Source: Gemmatimonadota bacterium | GTDB taxonomy: Bacteria > Gemmatimonadota > Gemmatimonadetes > Longimicrobiales > Gaopeijiaceae | Direction: 5' to 3' | DNA: 64,000 bases | Assembly (NCBI GenBank): GCA_022826005.1 | Contig: JAJDVT010000102.1 | Location: 1 to 64,000 of the forward strand | Part shown: positions 35,235 to 45,212 of the stretch, in pieces | Position numbering within the stretch: position 1 is the stretch's first letter | Layout of the letters: each line of letters opens with the position of its first letter | Position numbers and translations under genes: made by a program | Notes under the pieces: model-generated | Told to the model about the DNA's origin: nothing | What the model saw: only the letters and a program-made list of their open reading frames with translations | Database searches by the model: none

Positions 35235-37081
35235 GATGTCTCCCGGTTCAGGTGTTCCCGGACGCGGCGTGCCACCCGTGCGCGAACCTGCTCATGCCTG
35301 CGCCGGTTGGTCTCCCGGTCCGTGCGCACCCGGATGACCCGGCTCCCGGGGCTCGCGACCGCCGCCCCAACCGCCTCCGCGAGTTCGGCCGGGTTGGCCG
35401 CGTCGGTGAAAGGCAGTCCGTAAAGGCGAGCCGCGTGTTCGAAGTCGAGGCCGTGCGGGGTGGCGAAGTATGGCGTGAAGGCAGGTTCGAAGTCACGGAT
35501 CGGGAGCATGTGGAAGATACCGCCTCCGTCGTTGTCGACCACCACGAAGACGACCTGCAGCTCCCGGTCACGCGTCGCCAGCAACCCGTTCATGTCGTGG
35601 TAGAAGGCGATGTCGCCGAGCAGCACAGCAACCGGGCCAGCCCCGCCCGCCGCGCATCCCAGCGCCGTCGAGACGACGCCGTCGATCCCGCTCGCGCCTC
35701 GGTTCGACAGCACCTCGATGTCGAGAGGGCCGGGCCGGCCAAACCCGTCCACGTCGCGGACCGGCATGGAGGACGAGACGAACAGGGAAGAGCCGGGCGG
35801 CAGCGAGCGGATCACGGTGGCGGCATAGTCGCCCTCGTTGCCGGGGTGCGGAGGATCTTCTTCGACCGCCGCCCAGGCGACCGATTCCAGCTCGGTCCAC
35901 TCCCGGGTCCAGCGCTCGTGAGGCGACCTGGAGCGGGTCTCGTCGTCGTCCCGGCTCGCGAGTCGTTCCAGCACCGCTCCGGCCGAGGCGTGCAGATAGT
36001 GGCTGGCGAGGCCCTGGTAGTCCTTCCGGTGGCCTCCGTCGTCGACGACGATCTGGGTCGATCGCTTCCACTGGACCAGGGCAGATTCGACGGCAGTCGA
36101 TGTGGGGGAGCGGCCGACCCGAATGATGAGATCCGGCACGAAGCCCGCGACCACCTCGGGCACGCGCAGGAGGTGGTCGTACGCGCCCAGAACGGGCGAA
36201 GGAGAGCCCTCGCCCAGGCAAGCGGCAAAGCGCGCGCCCGACAGGGAATCGGCCAGGACCGGCACGTTGCGCTCGCGGGCGAACCGCGCCGTTGCGGGAC
36301 CGTCCAGGCCGGGATCGGTCGCCGGCCCGGCGACCAGGAGCGGGCGGCGGGCGAGCGCAAGCTGATGCTCCAGCATCGCCTCCTGGTCGCGGCCCCGCCT
36401 GCGCGTTTCGGCGCGGCGGCGCCAGGGTCCCTTCGGCACGGCTTCACCATCCTCCAGGGCCACCTCCAGGGACGGCAGATCGAGACGCTGTTCCTCCCCC
36501 GGCCCCTTCAGATCGAGTCCGTCCGGAGAATCGGGCTGAAGCGGCTTGTCGAAGGGAACGTTCAGATGCACGGGTCCGGCGGGTGGCCCCATGGCGTGAC
36601 TCGCGGCCTTGCGGACCGCCGCCAGGAGCGAGTTCGCACCGGTCTCCTTCAGGCCCGCCCGCGTGGGCAACGGCAGATCCGCCGCGAAGCGCGCCCGGTC
36701 CCCGAAGATTCCCGGCTGCATGATCGTCTGGTTGGCGTCCGCGCCGCGCATTTCCGGCGGCCGGTCGGCCGTGATCAGCAGCAGGGGAACGTCGGACATG
36801 TCCGCCTCGACTACCGCCGGGAGGAGATTGGCCACCGCGGTGCCGGAGGTGGTGATCACGGCGGCGGGCCCGAGGTGGCAGCGACCGTAGCCCAGCGCGA
36901 AGAAGCCCGCCGAGCGCTCATCCAGGTGCACGCGCGTGTTCAGCCCCGGAAGCGAACGCGAAGCCAGGACCAGCGGTGCGGAGCGCGATCCCGGAGCGAT
37001 CTCGATCTCTTCGAGTCCGTACTCCGCGAGCGTCGTGAGAATCGCGCGCGCCCAGGCGAGGTTGAGTTCGCCTCCGGTCAT
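35231..37081 (-). CDS. menD: 2-succinyl-5-enolpyruvyl-6-hydroxy-3-cyclohexene-1-carboxylate synthase
   Basis: 616 residues, thiamine-diphosphate enzyme that joins isochorismate and 2-oxoglutarate. MenD signatures: [16 protein letters not shown] near residue 22, [16 protein letters not shown] (Glu for ThDP activation), [38 protein letters not shown] and the ThDP/Mg motif [16 protein letters not shown]. There is a somewhat Arg/Gly-rich link near residue 230. Overlaps menB by four bases; menF ends seven bases upstream. Confidence 0.96.
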
Positions 37082-37088
37082 TCCGGAA

Positions 37089-38579
37089 TCACCCTGAACC
37101 GGCCGCAGAGCCGACCGCGGCCCCGGCCCGCTCCAGCGCCCGGAGCACCGGCCGGAACTTGAGCTCGGTCTCCTCCCACTCGAGCGCAGGGTCCGAGCCC
37201 GTCACGATCCCCGCTCCCGCGAACAGGCGCCAGCGAGCGCCCGAACTCACGGCCGACCGGAGCGCGGGGACGAAGATGCCCCTGCTGCCGGAATCGAACC
37301 AGCCCACCGGCCCCGCGTACCAGCCGCGGTCGAAGAGTTCGCTCTCCTCCAGAACCGAAAGCGCCAGATTGCGCGGAATCCCGCACACGGCCGGGGTCGG
37401 GTGAAGCGAGGAGAGAATGTCGAGCAGGGAGATCCCGTCCGGCACCTCGGCGGCGATCTTGGTCTCGAGGTGCTGGATGCGGGCCAGGGCCAGCACGTGC
37501 GGTTCGACATCGTGCTGCACCGTACACCCCAGCGCGGCGAGCCGCGCCACCAGGTCCCTCACCACCACATCGTGCTCGGCCCGGTCCTTCTCGCTGTTGA
37601 ACAGATGGCGGGCCAGTTGTGCGGTCGCCACCGAATCGGCACCGACGCCCGCGCTCCCCGCGACCGCCGTCGCCCTGAACACGCCTCCGGCCAGCGTCGC
37701 GACAGTCTCGGGAGCCGCACCGACGAGCGCGCGGCCCGGCACTGGCTCAAAGAGGAACACGTGGCTGCCGTGGTTCTCCTCCCAGAGAGCGACGACCAGG
37801 TCCGCCGACGGCACCGGAACCTCGGGCGCGACATCCAGCGTTCGGGCCAGCACCACCTTTTCGGCCTCCCCGGAACCGATCGTGCTCAGCGCATTCCACA
37901 CCATGCGGCCCCACCCGGCCCGTTCCGTCCCGGAGCGACGGGAGCCCGCAAGCGGCACCCGTTGATCCCGGCCGGGCACACGGACGCCCTCATCGGGCAG
38001 CGGCGCATCCCGGCCGGGCAGGGAGCGAATCCGGCCCGTTAGCGGGTCGACCCCCGGCGGCGGGGACGCGGTCCTTCCCGACAGCGCGGCGGCCCAGCCC
38101 TCCGCGGCACCCTCGGCCACGTCCCGGTCCCTCGCCTGCACGACGAGTGTGCAGACCTCCCTGTCGGGATGGTGTTCCAATTCGACTTCCGGAAGGTGAA
38201 AGAGGGAGGGCGGGAAGCAAGACCACACCGAATCTCCGTCGCGGCGGGGCGAAAACGAGAACCCTCCGAAGAGCCTCGTCCGGACTCCGTCGCCCACGAA
38301 CCGGGAGAAGACATGCCCTGCCTGACCCTGCACGCTGTCGTACCGCCAGCGTCTTGAGTCCGGGGCATCGGATTCGACCGCCACCACGTCCAGCACGCCG
38401 CAATGGGCGATCCAGCGGTCGCCCGAGGCCCAGAATCCCCTCGGTCTGCCGGAGGCGAGGTGTAGAAAGAGGTCGGGACTGACAGGCGCAACCTCGCGCC
38501 GGCTCTGGTACAGGCCCGGCGAGGTCAACGGGGCCAACCCGGCCCTCGCCGAGCCCGAGAGCGGGTCAGAAGCTGTCAA
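37089..38579 (-). CDS. menF: isochorismate synthase (menaquinone type)
   Basis: 496 residues from TTG 38579. There is no better start codon before the conserved domain, and AGGGAACGG stands just upstream. The chorismate-binding domain occupies the C-terminal half: EAEKVVLARTLDV, FEPVPGRALVGAAPETVA, RATAVAGSAG, then ETKIAAEV, LLDILSSLHPTPAVCGIPR and GWYAGPVGWFDS. It converts chorismate to isochorismate and begins the men operon. The start overlaps the end of the upstream lipoprotein gene by 14 bases. menC and menH homologues are not in this window. Confidence 0.92.
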   Translation of the reverse strand: MTASDPLSGSARAGLAPLTSPGLYQSRREVAPVSPDLFLHLASGRPRGFWASGDRWIAHCGVLDVVAVESDAPDSRRWRYDSVQGQAGHVFSRFVGDGVRTRLFGGFSFSPRRDGDSVWSCFPPSLFHLPEVELEHHPDREVCTLVVQARDRDVAEGAAEGWAAALSGRTASPPPGVDPLTGRIRSLPGRDAPLPDEGVRVPGRDQRVPLAGSRRSGTERAGWGRMVWNALSTIGSGEAEKVVLARTLDVAPEVPVPSADLVVALWEENHGSHVFLFEPVPGRALVGAAPETVATLAGGVFRATAVAGSAGVGADSVATAQLARHLFNSEKDRAEHDVVVRDLVARLAALGCTVQHDVEPHVLALARIQHLETKIAAEVPDGISLLDILSSLHPTPAVCGIPRNLALSVLEESELFDRGWYAGPVGWFDSGSRGIFVPALRSAVSSGARWRLFAGAGIVTGSDPALEWEETELKFRPVLRALERAGAAVGSAAGSG

Positions 38580-39072
38580 CCGTTCCCTGGAGCAGGTACT
38601 CCGCCTGCCCCTCCGAATCGCCGGTCACGTTGGAGACCCCGCAGTTGGTGAGCAGCGCCCTGGCGTCGGCCTTGCCGCTCTCGGAGGGACCGATGATGTC
38701 CTCCCCCTGTTCGGGTTCGTCGCCCGCCAGAACTCCGACCAGGCTCACGTCGTGTTCCGCGATCCGCGAGGCCACGACCCTCAGGTGGGTATCGCCGGTG
38801 GCCGGGACGTCGTAGGCGCTGGCCGTGAGCAAGTCGTGGTAAGTGTTGCCGGTAACGATCTGCGTCCCGATCCCGGACGTCTGCTTGCGCCCGCGCACAA
38901 ACCCCGTATCGGCGTTACCGTCCTCGATGTTATACCCCATGATGTTGAGTTGCGCCACCGCGCACTGGTACGCGGTGTCCCTGCCCGGAGGCGCGACCCC
39001 GGAAAACTCGACAGGGGCGGAAGAAACACAGCCTGTGGCGGCCAGGGCTACGAACGCGATGGACCTCTTCAT
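38566..39072 (-). CDS. small lipoprotein of unknown function
   Basis: 168 residues from ATG 39072, set by a strong GAGGAGG. The signal peptide ends in a lipobox (ALAATGC). The mature part has ECAVAQLNIMGYNIEDGNADTGFVRGRKQ-like text reminiscent of small envelope lipoproteins that track an outer-membrane or stress function, but no named family is clear to me. Acidic patches (GDEPEQGEDIIGPSESGKAD) occur in the second half. It leads into the men operon with a 14-base overlap, so it may be co-transcribed, which is the only functional hint. Confidence 0.7.
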   Translation of the reverse strand: MKRSIAFVALAATGCVSSAPVEFSGVAPPGRDTAYQCAVAQLNIMGYNIEDGNADTGFVRGRKQTSGIGTQIVTGNTYHDLLTASAYDVPATGDTHLRVVASRIAEHDVSLVGVLAGDEPEQGEDIIGPSESGKADARALLTNCGVSNVTGDSEGQAEYLLQGTVDSF

Positions 39073-39213
39073 TTTGATCCTCCTCAGGCGGAAGTTGCTG
39101 CGGGCCCCTTGAAGCAAACTGACCGCCGCCGCCCACCCCGTCAACTGGCGGAAGGCTGGCGACCGGCTGCTCCGTTTCTGGTTTGGCGGAGCCCATCAAC
39201 ATATGTTTACGTC

Positions 39214-41538
39214 ATGTCGGAATCAGCATCGGCGAAGTTGCAGGAAGAGTCCCCTTCGCGGCGGACTGCGGCGTCGCACAACGCTGCCTCCAATACACCC
39301 GGCACCAGCGTGCGTTCCGGTGCGAGCGCAACGCGCGCCGAAGCCGCCGCGCCAACCGCCCCGCGATCCCGCACACCCGCCGACCCCACACCCGTTCCCG
39401 ACCCGCCGGACGGCCACGACCTGAGCCGGCCGGAATACTACCTCAACCGCGAGCTGACCTGGCTCAACTTCAACTTCCGGGTTCTCCACGAGGCCGAGGA
39501 CGACCGCACTCCGCTCCTCGAACGCGTCAAGTTTCTCTCGATCGTCGGCTCGAACCTCGACGAGTTCTTCATGAAGCGGATAGGGGGGCTGAAGCAGCAG
39601 GTCGAGACCGGGATCACCGAGCGGACGGTGGACGGCCGCACCCCCCTCGAGCAGATCGAGCAGTGCTACGAGGTGGTATCGAGCCTGGAGGCCCGGCAGC
39701 GCGAGGCCGCCGGCACCGTCCTGGCCCTGCTGGCCGCCCGTGACATACGCCTTGCCGGCTGGGACGAACTGGACGCCGACCAGAGAAAGTGGCTCCGCAA
39801 GCACTACGTGCGGAACATCTACCCGCTGGTGACGCCCCAGGCGACCGATCCCGCCCACCCCTTCCCGTTCATCTCCAACCTCTCGCTCAACCTCCTGGTG
39901 ACGTTGCGCTATCCAAAGGACGAGCACGTGTCGCTCGCGCGGGTAAAGGTTCCCGTGGGGGCGGGCATCCCCCGCTTCGTGCAGGTCGGCGACTCGAACG
40001 TGTGGGTGCCCCTCGAAAGCGTTATGGCCAACAACCTGGACCTGCTCTTCCCCGGCATGGAGATCATCGCCTGCGAGTTCTTCCGTGTGACCCGCAACGC
40101 GATCTACGATGTCGACGAGGACATGGCCGACGACCTGCTCGAACGGATCGAGGCGGGGCTGCGGAAACAGCGGCTGGCGCCGATCGTCCGCCTGCAGGTC
40201 GAGCAGGGGTTCGATGCCAAGCGGCTCCAGATGCTCACCAGCGTACTCGGTCTGCGGGACTCCGACGTGTTCGAAGGGGACGGACTGCTGGGGCTGCGCG
40301 ACCTCATGGCGCTGCACGACCTTCCGCGGCCCGGTCTGAAGGACGCCGCCCACCACCCGTCCGAGCACCCCGATCTCCTGACCGGCCGCAACATCTTCCA
40401 CCTCATCCGCGAAGAGGGACCCTTCCTGCTGCACCACCCCTACCAGGCCTTCGACACCTCGGTGCTGCGGTTTCTGCAAGACGCCGCGCACGACCCGAAG
40501 GTGCGCGCGATCAAGATGACCTTCTACCGCATGGCCCCGCGCAGCAGCATCATCGACCACCTGGTGCGCGCGGCGCGCGACGGCAAGCAGGTGGCGGTCG
40601 TTATCGAGTTGCGCGCGCGTTTCGACGAGGCGGCGAACATCCAGTGGGCGAACGCGCTCGCACGGCACGGGATCCACGTCACCTACGGGGTCCTCGGCCT
40701 CAAGACCCACTGCAAGGTCACGCTGGTCGTGCGACAGGACCACGACGGTCTGCGACGCTATGCTCACGTCGGGACCGGCAACTACCACGTCGGCACGGCC
40801 CGGCAGTACTGCGACCACGGTCTCCTCACCAGCGACCCCTCGATCGGCGCCGATCTGACCGAGCTCTTCAACTATCTCACCACCGGATACAAGCCGAAGC
40901 GCAAATACTGGAAGCTGCTGCCGGCGCCGAAGTTTCTGCGTCCCGCGATTCTGAAGCGGATCAAGCGCGAAATCGCGACCCACAGCGAGAAGTCGCCGGG
41001 CCGGATCCAGTTCCAGATGAACGCGCTCGAGGATCCGGAGGTGACGCGGGCGCTCTACGTGGCTGCGTCGAAGGGGGTGAAGGTGGACCTGATCGTGCGA
41101 GACAGCTGTCGCATTCGCCCGGGGATCTCGGGGCTGTCCGAGAACATCCGCGTGGTCAGCATCGTCGGGCGATTCCTGCAGCACTCCCGCATCTACTACT
41201 TCCGCAACGGCGGGGACGAGGAGTACTACATCGGCTCCGCCGACTGCATGGGACGCAACCTCAGCGCCCGGGTCGAGGCCCTTGTGCCGGTAGAGAGCCC
41301 GGCGTTGCGCGCCGAACTGCGCCAGGTCCTCGACATCCAGCTGGCGGACCGGCGCTGCGCCTGGGAGATGGGACCCGACGGCAGCTACACCCAGCGAGCC
41401 CCAGCGTCGAGACGCGAGACCTGCACCTTCCGTACGATGATCGCCTGGGCGCACGCCCGCGAGTTCGAGGGGACGCGGCTGCGTGCACGGCTCACCGGGG
41501 GACCGAAGGGGGTTTCGCGGCGTTCGCGGCGGAGGTGA
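39214..41538 (+). CDS. ppk1: polyphosphate kinase 1
   Basis: 774 residues from ATG 39214. A 55-residue Ser/Ala/Pro-rich low-complexity leader precedes the conserved start YYLNRELTWLNFNFRVLHEAED. PPK1 signatures: LSIVGSNLDEFFMKRI, LVTPQATDPAHPFPFISN, IFHLIREEGPFLLHHPYQAFD, VVIELRARFDEAANIQWA, GLKTHCKVTLVVR (the phospho-accepting His), and YAHVGTGNYHVGTARQYCD. It makes polyphosphate from ATP at the membrane. It starts 141 bases from the divergent lipoprotein gene. Confidence 0.96.
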   Translation: MSESASAKLQEESPSRRTAASHNAASNTPGTSVRSGASATRAEAAAPTAPRSRTPADPTPVPDPPDGHDLSRPEYYLNRELTWLNFNFRVLHEAEDDRTPLLERVKFLSIVGSNLDEFFMKRIGGLKQQVETGITERTVDGRTPLEQIEQCYEVVSSLEARQREAAGTVLALLAARDIRLAGWDELDADQRKWLRKHYVRNIYPLVTPQATDPAHPFPFISNLSLNLLVTLRYPKDEHVSLARVKVPVGAGIPRFVQVGDSNVWVPLESVMANNLDLLFPGMEIIACEFFRVTRNAIYDVDEDMADDLLERIEAGLRKQRLAPIVRLQVEQGFDAKRLQMLTSVLGLRDSDVFEGDGLLGLRDLMALHDLPRPGLKDAAHHPSEHPDLLTGRNIFHLIREEGPFLLHHPYQAFDTSVLRFLQDAAHDPKVRAIKMTFYRMAPRSSIIDHLVRAARDGKQVAVVIELRARFDEAANIQWANALARHGIHVTYGVLGLKTHCKVTLVVRQDHDGLRRYAHVGTGNYHVGTARQYCDHGLLTSDPSIGADLTELFNYLTTGYKPKRKYWKLLPAPKFLRPAILKRIKREIATHSEKSPGRIQFQMNALEDPEVTRALYVAASKGVKVDLIVRDSCRIRPGISGLSENIRVVSIVGRFLQHSRIYYFRNGGDEEYYIGSADCMGRNLSARVEALVPVESPALRAELRQVLDIQLADRRCAWEMGPDGSYTQRAPASRRETCTFRTMIAWAHAREFEGTRLRARLTGGPKGVSRRSRRR

Positions 41539-41616
41539 GGGCGGCCGCCGGGTTTGTCCACAAGCTACTCGGCGCGACCGGTCGTCCGCGCAGGTCGCCG
41601 CGGTTGGACTCAGCCA

Positions 41617-41932
41617 TGCCAAAGCGCACCCGACTCGCCATACTTCTCCTCGGAGCCGCCGCCCCGTTCATGACCGTGCCGGTGGCCCCCGCACCAGCCG
41701 CCGCGCAGCAGATGCAGTCCCGTGTAGCCGAGCCGCCAGGGACGCCGAGCGGGGGACACCGGAGGCGCGGTGGCTGGCCGACGTGGGCTGGGAGGCGCGG
41801 GGGGCGGAAGCCGTGCGCCAGCTGCGGGCCACCCTGAGCGAGGTCGGGGAGGCCGCCAGGGCGCCGCTGGTGCAGCTGCTGGATGATCTTGAGGGATGCG
41901 CGGCCGAGTTGGGAGCGCTCAGGACTCCGTAG
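41617..41932 (+). pseudogene. small exported helical protein, apparently frameshifted
   Basis: ATG 41617 opens a good signal peptide (RLAILLLGAAAPFMTVPVAPAPAAAQQ). The frame soon loses coding character after QMQSRVAEPPG. The next frame, from about 41730, reads as a plausible helical tail RAARDAERGTPEARWLADVGWEARGAEAVRQLRATLSEV..., ending in TAG at 41932. One indel around 41715-41735 would join them into a secreted helical protein of about 105 residues. It may be a sequencing error or a real mutation. The gene end overlaps the stop of the nicotinamidase gene by 14 bases. Confidence 0.4.
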
Positions 41933-42785
41933 CAAGCAACTCCGCCAGCGTCACCACCCTCCCCCGCCCCGCCCACCGCGCGAGCGTCGTGGCCTCCGCC
42001 TCGAGCCCGAGCCCCCACGTCGCGTCCCGAACGGCGGTGACCGCGTAGCCGCGCGCCTGCAGCCCGTCGACGGCCTGGGTCACGCACACATCGCGCGCCA
42101 CCCCGATTACGACGAACTCGAGCGCGCGGCCCACCGCCTCGGACGCGGGACCCTCGTCACCCGCCGGCGCGGCCACCCCGCCCCGCGCCCCCGCCATCTC
42201 GCCCACGGCCTCACCCAGTGACCGCACAAAAGCCTCGCACGCCGCGTTGCCCTCGAAGACGTTGAACCGCGTCTTCCGCACGAACACGGGCCGCCCCTCC
42301 GCCACGGCCTGCCGCGCCACGCGGCCGGCGGCGTCCTCCGTCGCGTCGTGGGCGAGCACCACCGGGTCGCGCGGCCGGATCTCCGCAATCACTTCCGCCC
42401 CCGCGCGCTCGTCCGCGTCCGGCGACCGCCCCATGCAGTGCGGGGGGTAGGTCCCCGCGGCCGGATCGGGCGCAACCGGGTCGATCTCGTCGTCTTCGAG
42501 GCCGTGCCAGTCGCCCGTGTAGACGATCACGTCGCAGTGCGCACGCATCCACGCCGTGGCGGCTTCCAGGGCGGGGATCACCTCGACCGCGCCGGGGTCG
42601 GAGCCGTCGAAGAGGTCGCGGACGTAGAGCCGACCGCCAGGATTCATGAAGTCCTCCTGCACGTCGACTATCCAGCCCACCCGGGCGGGCGATGCCACCG
42701 CTTGTGGGCCGGCCGACGGGTTCGGGGCCGCCGACGGGGCCGCAGTGTCCGGCTTCGCGGGCGCGTCAACAGCTCGACCGCTCAC
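41919..42785 (-). CDS. isochorismatase-family cysteine hydrolase, probable nicotinamidase
   Basis: About 288 residues if translation begins at GTG 42785, which overlaps the pncB-like stop as GTGA. The core starts at VGWIVDVQEDFMNPGG (catalytic Asp), then VIVYTGDWHGLEDDEIDPV, YPPHCMGRSPDADERAGAEVI (HCMG-type metal region), VFVRKTRFNVFEGN (catalytic Lys) and VVIGVARDVCVTQAVDGL (nucleophile Cys). These fit nicotinamidase (nicotinamide to nicotinate), and the neighbour is nicotinate phosphoribosyltransferase. The N-terminal 40 residues are low-complexity (Ala/Pro-rich). Confidence 0.85.
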   Translation of the reverse strand: MSGRAVDAPAKPDTAAPSAAPNPSAGPQAVASPARVGWIVDVQEDFMNPGGRLYVRDLFDGSDPGAVEVIPALEAATAWMRAHCDVIVYTGDWHGLEDDEIDPVAPDPAAGTYPPHCMGRSPDADERAGAEVIAEIRPRDPVVLAHDATEDAAGRVARQAVAEGRPVFVRKTRFNVFEGNAACEAFVRSLGEAVGEMAGARGGVAAPAGDEGPASEAVGRALEFVVIGVARDVCVTQAVDGLQARGYAVTAVRDATWGLGLEAEATTLARWAGRGRVVTLAELLATES

Positions 42786-43945
42786 TCCACCCGCTCCAAT
42801 CTCGCATTCGGCCGGTGCCACCTGCCCGCCTTCGCCACCGGCCTTCCCTCCACCATCACGATGTCCGCCGTGTAGTCGAAGCCCCCCCGCATCAGCGACG
42901 AGCCCACGCCGTACTGATCCACCGGCACGCCCGCCTCCTCGAAGGCCCGGATCTTCGCGGCGTCGAACCCGCCCGACGCCACGATCCGCACGTGGCCGAA
43001 GCCTGCGCCGTCCAGCGCGTCGCGCACCTTGTGCACCAGCCGGGGGTTGACGCCGCGCGGGTCGAAATCGCCCATCTCGCCCTCCAGGCAGCGGTCGACC
43101 ATCGTCCCGGAGGTGTCGAGCCGCACCCCCCACAGCCGCTCCCCCAGCGCGCGCGCCACAGCCAGGCTCGTCCCCACGCTGTCGTTGTCGAAGTCGACCA
43201 GCGACACGATGCGCACCTCCTCGGCCAGCGAATCCGCAAGAGCCAGCGTCGCGGCCACCGTGTCCCCGCCGAACGCCGCGATCAGGCCGTGCGGAACCGT
43301 GCCGATTCCGGACGACCCCCACCAGGAGGCCTGCGCATCGGTCGAGACGCCGATCGCGCCGGCCACGTGAGCCGCCCATCCGTCCCCCGTCTGCACCCGC
43401 CAGTGGTCGTGGCGCGCCGGGAAGAACATGATCGGCCTGGGCCACGCGGCCTCGACCACCGCGCGCGTGTTGGTGGCGATGCGGGTGCGGCGTCCCAGCA
43501 CCCCCGCACACAGCGTCTCCAGGTGCACGAAGGCCGGATACGGCCCGGTGACGAACATGACCGACTCCCAGGGGCCGGCCCGGTCCCCGTCGCGCAGCGA
43601 GCGAACCTCGAGGTCGCCGAAGTCGTACCCGTCGGTGAGGCACAGCTTCAGCATGCCGATCGCCTCGTCCGTGCCCGCCACCACGGCTTCGCGCTTCTGG
43701 AAGAACTGCATCGTCACCGTCGGCCCCCGCCCCCGCGAGAGCAACAGGTCGCGCGCACGCACGAAGTACTTATCGGAGTAGTAGCCGTCGCGCATCTTGT
43801 CGACGGGGAAGTCGAAGATGGCGGGATCCAGCCGGTGGGCATGGCGGATGGGATCGGGCGGGGCGGCGGGCGCGGCGGTCCCGGGGCTGGCGGGCGGAGC
43901 ACTGGAGGGGGCGGGCGGCGAATTGCCGGGAGCAGAAAGCGGCAT
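42782..43945 (-). CDS. nicotinate phosphoribosyltransferase
   Basis: 387 residues from ATG 43945 with AAGGTC upstream. The N-terminal 30 residues are Pro/Ala-rich. The fold signatures are FPVDKMRDGYYSDKYFVRARDLL near residue 45, RHDHWRVQTGDGWAAHVAGAIGVSTDAQASWWG, FGGDTVAATLALA, VSLVDFDNDSVGTSLAVA and RIVASGGFDAAKIRAFEEAGVPVDQYGVGSSLM. The enzyme turns nicotinate and PRPP into nicotinate mononucleotide in NAD salvage. It forms a two-gene operon with the nicotinamidase-like gene and belongs to the shorter TM1645-like branch. Confidence 0.9.
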   Translation of the reverse strand: MPLSAPGNSPPAPSSAPPASPGTAAPAAPPDPIRHAHRLDPAIFDFPVDKMRDGYYSDKYFVRARDLLLSRGRGPTVTMQFFQKREAVVAGTDEAIGMLKLCLTDGYDFGDLEVRSLRDGDRAGPWESVMFVTGPYPAFVHLETLCAGVLGRRTRIATNTRAVVEAAWPRPIMFFPARHDHWRVQTGDGWAAHVAGAIGVSTDAQASWWGSSGIGTVPHGLIAAFGGDTVAATLALADSLAEEVRIVSLVDFDNDSVGTSLAVARALGERLWGVRLDTSGTMVDRCLEGEMGDFDPRGVNPRLVHKVRDALDGAGFGHVRIVASGGFDAAKIRAFEEAGVPVDQYGVGSSLMRGGFDYTADIVMVEGRPVAKAGRWHRPNARLERVE

Positions 43946-44045
43946 GGCGGGACCTTGTTTCCGGTGCGGCGAACTGGCAACCACTGCGAACTCGGGTGTC
44001 GTCAGATATTGTAGCGAATCAAAGCAGGACCAAGGAGTGATCCCG

Positions 44046-45155
44046 ATGGACAGAAGCCGCGCCGCCGGTATTATACCATTGACCCCGCTCACCCCAGCGT
44101 CCTCGCTGACCGTAACGCCCTCGCCCGGGACCGCGCCCATGCTCACCGCCGCCGCTCTGCTCGCCACCACCGCCATCCTCGCCACCCCGGCGATCCTCTT
44201 CCCCGCCCCCACTGCCGCCCAGCAAGTCACCGTCCTCCGGGAAGATCTCTGCACAACCTGCTCCATCGAAGTCACCCCCGATGTCGAACTCGGCACCGAC
44301 GGCGAATCGGTGATCGGCGTCGCCTGGGACATCCACCGGCTCCCCGACGGCCGTTTCGTGATGGCCTTTCAGGACGTGACGTACGAATTCACGATCTTCT
44401 CGGCGGACGGCTCGAGTTATCGCCGCGTGGGACAGCAGGGGGAGGGGCCCGGAGAGTACGCGCACGTGTACTTCGTGAGGGACGCCGGCGGGCACCTCCA
44501 CGTCTTCGACCGCGCCGAACTGCGGCTGACCGTGCTCGATCCCGACTTCGAGGTGGTCCGCACCGCGACGCTCGAGTGCCTCAACTGCTTCGGCCTGGAT
44601 TTCGTGTTGCTGCCGGACGGCGCCACCGCGCTCAACACCCTGTTGCCCGCAGGCGGCCGCGAGGCGTATCGAACCGCCAGGACGGGGTTCGTCATTCACG
44701 TCTTCGACGAGAACGGCAGGCTCATCCATTCGATGGACGAGATCCCTCTGGACGGTCCCTTCAGTCCGGCCGAGGACGACGGCCGTTTCCTGGAGGTCAT
44801 GCCCGACGGGTCCCTGCTTTCCGTCCACGCGAACGACTACCGGATCGACCGCTGGGATCCGCAGTCGGGGGAGCTGCTCCAGAGCTGGGTTCGCGAAGGC
44901 AATCCGTTCGCCGAGGGTCACTACCGGATTCAGCCGGACGAGGCGGGCAGGCTCTGGGTATATGTGTACCAGGGATTGGATGTCCCCCAGGTCGTCGAGG
45001 TATTGGATCTCGACTCGGGCAGCGTTCTCGTCTCCCAGCCCCTGGACCAGCGGGGCATCTCCTTCGCCCCCGGCTGGCTGGCCGACTACGACAACGAGGC
45101 GATCGTGCCGAAGTACCGGATGTACCGGCTGCGGCTCGTGGGGATGGGGGAGTGA
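44046..45155 (+). CDS. exported 6-bladed beta-propeller protein, tandem copy 1
   Basis: 369 residues from ATG 44046 with AAGGAG ten bases upstream. A long signal region ends near PTAAQQ. Right after it is the motif EDLCTTCSIEVTPDVELGTD, shared with the two following genes. Blades include FSADGSSYRRVGQQGEGPGEYAHV (GEGPGEY hallmark) and the C-terminal EAIVPKYRMYRLRLVG. A second Cys pair occurs in LECLNCFGLD near residue 175. Role unknown; the fold is that of 6-bladed YncE/TolB-like propellers. It diverges from pncB across 100 bases with a weak A+T-rich stretch (GATATTGTAG). Confidence 0.85.
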   Translation: MDRSRAAGIIPLTPLTPASSLTVTPSPGTAPMLTAAALLATTAILATPAILFPAPTAAQQVTVLREDLCTTCSIEVTPDVELGTDGESVIGVAWDIHRLPDGRFVMAFQDVTYEFTIFSADGSSYRRVGQQGEGPGEYAHVYFVRDAGGHLHVFDRAELRLTVLDPDFEVVRTATLECLNCFGLDFVLLPDGATALNTLLPAGGREAYRTARTGFVIHVFDENGRLIHSMDEIPLDGPFSPAEDDGRFLEVMPDGSLLSVHANDYRIDRWDPQSGELLQSWVREGNPFAEGHYRIQPDEAGRLWVYVYQGLDVPQVVEVLDLDSGSVLVSQPLDQRGISFAPGWLADYDNEAIVPKYRMYRLRLVGMGE

Positions 45156-45212
45156 CCGCGGTCCCGCAGCTGCCTCCCCGGGGGCAACCCCCATTCTGAA
45201 AGGTCTGAAGAG

